From: an uncultured Clostridium sp. | Lineage (GTDB): Bacteria > Bacillota > Clostridia > TANB77 > CAG-508 | Assembly (NCBI GenBank): GCA_946495905.1 | Contig: CAMMEP010000063.1 | Coordinates: 1 to 7,070 of the forward strand | Reading direction: 5' to 3' | Length of the DNA stretch: 7,070 nucleotides | Shown here: positions 5,389-7,070 of the stretch, piece by piece | Layout of the letters: each line of letters begins with the position of its first letter | Numbering within the stretch: the first letter of the stretch is position 1 | Notes under the pieces: generated by a model | Told to the model about the DNA's origin: nothing | The model's database searches: none | Seen by the model: only the letters and a program-made list of their open reading frames with translations | Position numbers and translations under genes: made by a program

Positions 5389-7070
5389 ATGTCAAGAAGA
5401 GCTAAAAGAGAAGCAAAAGTAAAAAGTAAAATAATTAGTAAATTAATTGTTGTTGCTATATTTTTAGGAATTGTATTTTTTGTACTAAAAGTAGCTCCAA
5501 ACTATGTTAATGATGAAATAACAGATACTGCAAATTTAGTTGTAAACAACAGTAATGTTACGAAAGATTTAAAGAAAGAAATAATTGTAGAAAATGGTGT
5601 TATTTATATAGCAAAAGAAGATATAGAAAATTTCTTTGATCCATATGTTTATTATGATGAAAAATATAACCAAATTATTACAAGTTCGGATAATCAAATA
5701 GCAAGTATTGTAATTGGTGAAAATACCATGAATAATAATGGAGAAATGATAGATATATCTGGTACAGTCTTAGAAAGAAATGATACCTATTATATTCCAT
5801 TTTCTAGCTTGAAAGATGTATATAATGTGGAAATTAACTATATAGAAGCTACCAAAACAATTACAGTAGATTCTAAAGATAGAAAATATGCAGTAGCAGA
5901 TAGCACAAAAGATAATAGTGTAAAAGCATATCCAACGGTATTTTCAAGAAATGTGGATACAATAGAGCAAGGAGAAACTGTTACTGTTGTACAAAATGAT
6001 GAAAATCAAAAAGAAGAAATAGATGGTTGGACAGAGATAAGGACAGATACTGGAAAATTAGGATATGTAAAATCAAATACATTAGCAAATGAATATGTAT
6101 ATAGAGATGCTATTGAGGAAAAAAGTAAAATAGAAGGAAAAGTTAGCATGGCATGGGACTACTTTTCAGAGTACTATACCGCACCAGATAGAAGTGAGGA
6201 AGATATACAAGGAATTAATGTATTTAGTCCAACCTTTTTTACTTTAGTAAATGAAGGACAAGGAAGAATAAACGAAAATGTAGGAGACGATGGAATAGCA
6301 TATATTGAATGGGCACATGAAAACGGATATCAAGTTTGGCCAAGTATATCCAACAATTCCTATATAGAAACAACATCAGAGATAATGAGAGATTATGAAT
6401 TTAGACAAGATTTAATAGAAAATATAGTAAGTTTAGTATTAAAATATGACTTAGATGGTATTAATATTGATTTTGAAAATATGCATGATGAAGATAAAAA
6501 TTTATTTTCAAGATTTATTATTGAGTTAAAACCACGACTTAATGAAATTGGAGCAGTCCTTTCGGTAGATGTTACAGCACCAGACGGAAGTCCAGAGTGG
6601 TCATTATGTTATGATAGATATACTATTGGAAAAGTGGCAGACTATATTGTATTTATGGCATATGATCAGAATGGAATTTCTTCTCCAGTAGAAGGAACAA
6701 CGGCAGGATATAATTGGGTAAAAGCAAACATCGAAAAATTCCTAGGACAAGAAGGAGTAGAAGAGAGTAAACTTATTTTAGGAATACCTTTCTACACTAG
6801 AGTATGGGAAGAAAATAGCAATGGAGAAATAGTAGGAAATGATGCGATTAGTATGAAAAACATAGATTCCATTGTACCAGAAGGAGCATCCAAAACATGG
6901 GATGATGACTTAAAACAATATTATATTGAATATGTAGAAGATGGAATTACACATAAAATTTGGGCAGAAGATGAAGAATCAATAAAAGCAAAACTATCCT
7001 TAATTGAAGAATATAATTTAGCAGGAGCAGCATTCTGGACAAAAGACAGAGAATCAGAATCTATTTGGAG
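5389..7070 (+). CDS. Membrane-anchored GH18 glycoside hydrolase with SH3-like domain (3' end missing)
   Basis: The window shows 560 codons without a stop; the gene runs off the end. A basic N-terminus (SRRAKREAKVKSK) precedes one transmembrane helix (about 15-36), anchoring the protein with the rest outside. Residues about 65-163 resemble a copper-amine-oxidase N-terminal-like domain, a non-enzymatic module common in Clostridial wall hydrolases. Residues about 165-238 form a bacterial SH3-like domain (ending GYVKSNTLA), often a wall-binding module. A GH18 barrel starts near 250: DGINIDFE (356-363) is the active-site strand with acid Glu363 and Asp361, FMAYDQ (422-427) is the usual strand-6 motif, and GAAFW (546-550) carries the terminal barrel Trp. 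Almost the whole catalytic domain is present, so only a short tail is probably missing. The likely substrate is peptidoglycan or another GlcNAc polymer, as in YaaH/SleL-type GH18 enzymes, but LysM domains are absent. An alternative start is ATG 5377. Confidence 0.9.
   Translation, partial: MSRRAKREAKVKSKIISKLIVVAIFLGIVFFVLKVAPNYVNDEITDTANLVVNNSNVTKDLKKEIIVENGVIYIAKEDIENFFDPYVYYDEKYNQIITSSDNQIASIVIGENTMNNNGEMIDISGTVLERNDTYYIPFSSLKDVYNVEINYIEATKTITVDSKDRKYAVADSTKDNSVKAYPTVFSRNVDTIEQGETVTVVQNDENQKEEIDGWTEIRTDTGKLGYVKSNTLANEYVYRDAIEEKSKIEGKVSMAWDYFSEYYTAPDRSEEDIQGINVFSPTFFTLVNEGQGRINENVGDDGIAYIEWAHENGYQVWPSISNNSYIETTSEIMRDYEFRQDLIENIVSLVLKYDLDGINIDFENMHDEDKNLFSRFIIELKPRLNEIGAVLSVDVTAPDGSPEWSLCYDRYTIGKVADYIVFMAYDQNGISSPVEGTTAGYNWVKANIEKFLGQEGVEESKLILGIPFYTRVWEENSNGEIVGNDAISMKNIDSIVPEGASKTWDDDLKQYYIEYVEDGITHKIWAEDEESIKAKLSLIEEYNLAGAAFWTKDRESESIW

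Noticed and set aside
6454..6477. Asn in place of the middle Asp of the GH18 DGxDxDxE motif as evidence of inactivity
   Set aside because: Asp361 and the acid Glu363 are both present, and Asn or Gly at the earlier position is, to my knowledge, common in YaaH/SleL-like GH18 proteins.

Overview
The window is strongly A+T-rich DNA with dense same-strand coding. Arginine codons are mostly AGA, Shine-Dalgarno sites are strong (GGAGG, AGGAGG, AGGAGAG), and there are two near-consensus sigma-A-type promoters and a classic intrinsic terminator. This points to a low-GC Firmicute, most likely a Clostridia-type chromosome (inference from composition and gene content; no marker gene fixes the species). 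All credible genes are on the + strand. I see no rRNA, tRNA, CRISPR array, integrase, transposase or plasmid gene.

Layout: (1) 1-74 is a promoter/leader for recG. (2) 75-2123 is a complete RecG branch-migrating helicase. (3) 2124-2320 is a spacer with a TTGACA/TAGAGT promoter. (4) 2321-3817 is an intracellular GH13 (alpha-amylase family) glucan hydrolase, closed by a strong terminator at 3890-3923. (5) 3945-3973 is a near-perfect promoter, followed by an aldose 1-epimerase-like (LacX-type) protein at 4018-4887. (6) 4981-5163 is a 60-residue two-helix membrane protein. (7) 5164-5376 is a structured spacer: a 10-bp perfect inverted repeat, then a compact 102-nt nested inverted repeat that overlaps a possible 48-codon ORF. 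(8) 5389-7070 is a membrane-anchored GH18 enzyme with a copper-amine-oxidase-like domain and an SH3-like domain, cut off by the window end just after its catalytic barrel.

How the genes relate: recG and the GH13 gene each appear to be their own transcription unit. The epimerase-like gene starts a new unit that may read through into the small membrane protein and the GH18 gene, since I see no strong terminator between them. The GH13 enzyme probably trims maltodextrins in the cytoplasm. The GH18 protein probably works on the cell wall or another GlcNAc polymer outside the membrane.

The items most worth a second look are the epimerase-like protein, where two of the three expected catalytic positions appear substituted (Gln141 and Ser250, with His71 kept), and the 102-nt inverted-repeat element upstream of the GH18 gene, which looks like a small mobile/repetitive element or a structured leader. 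I found nothing that amounts to a clear new multi-gene system.
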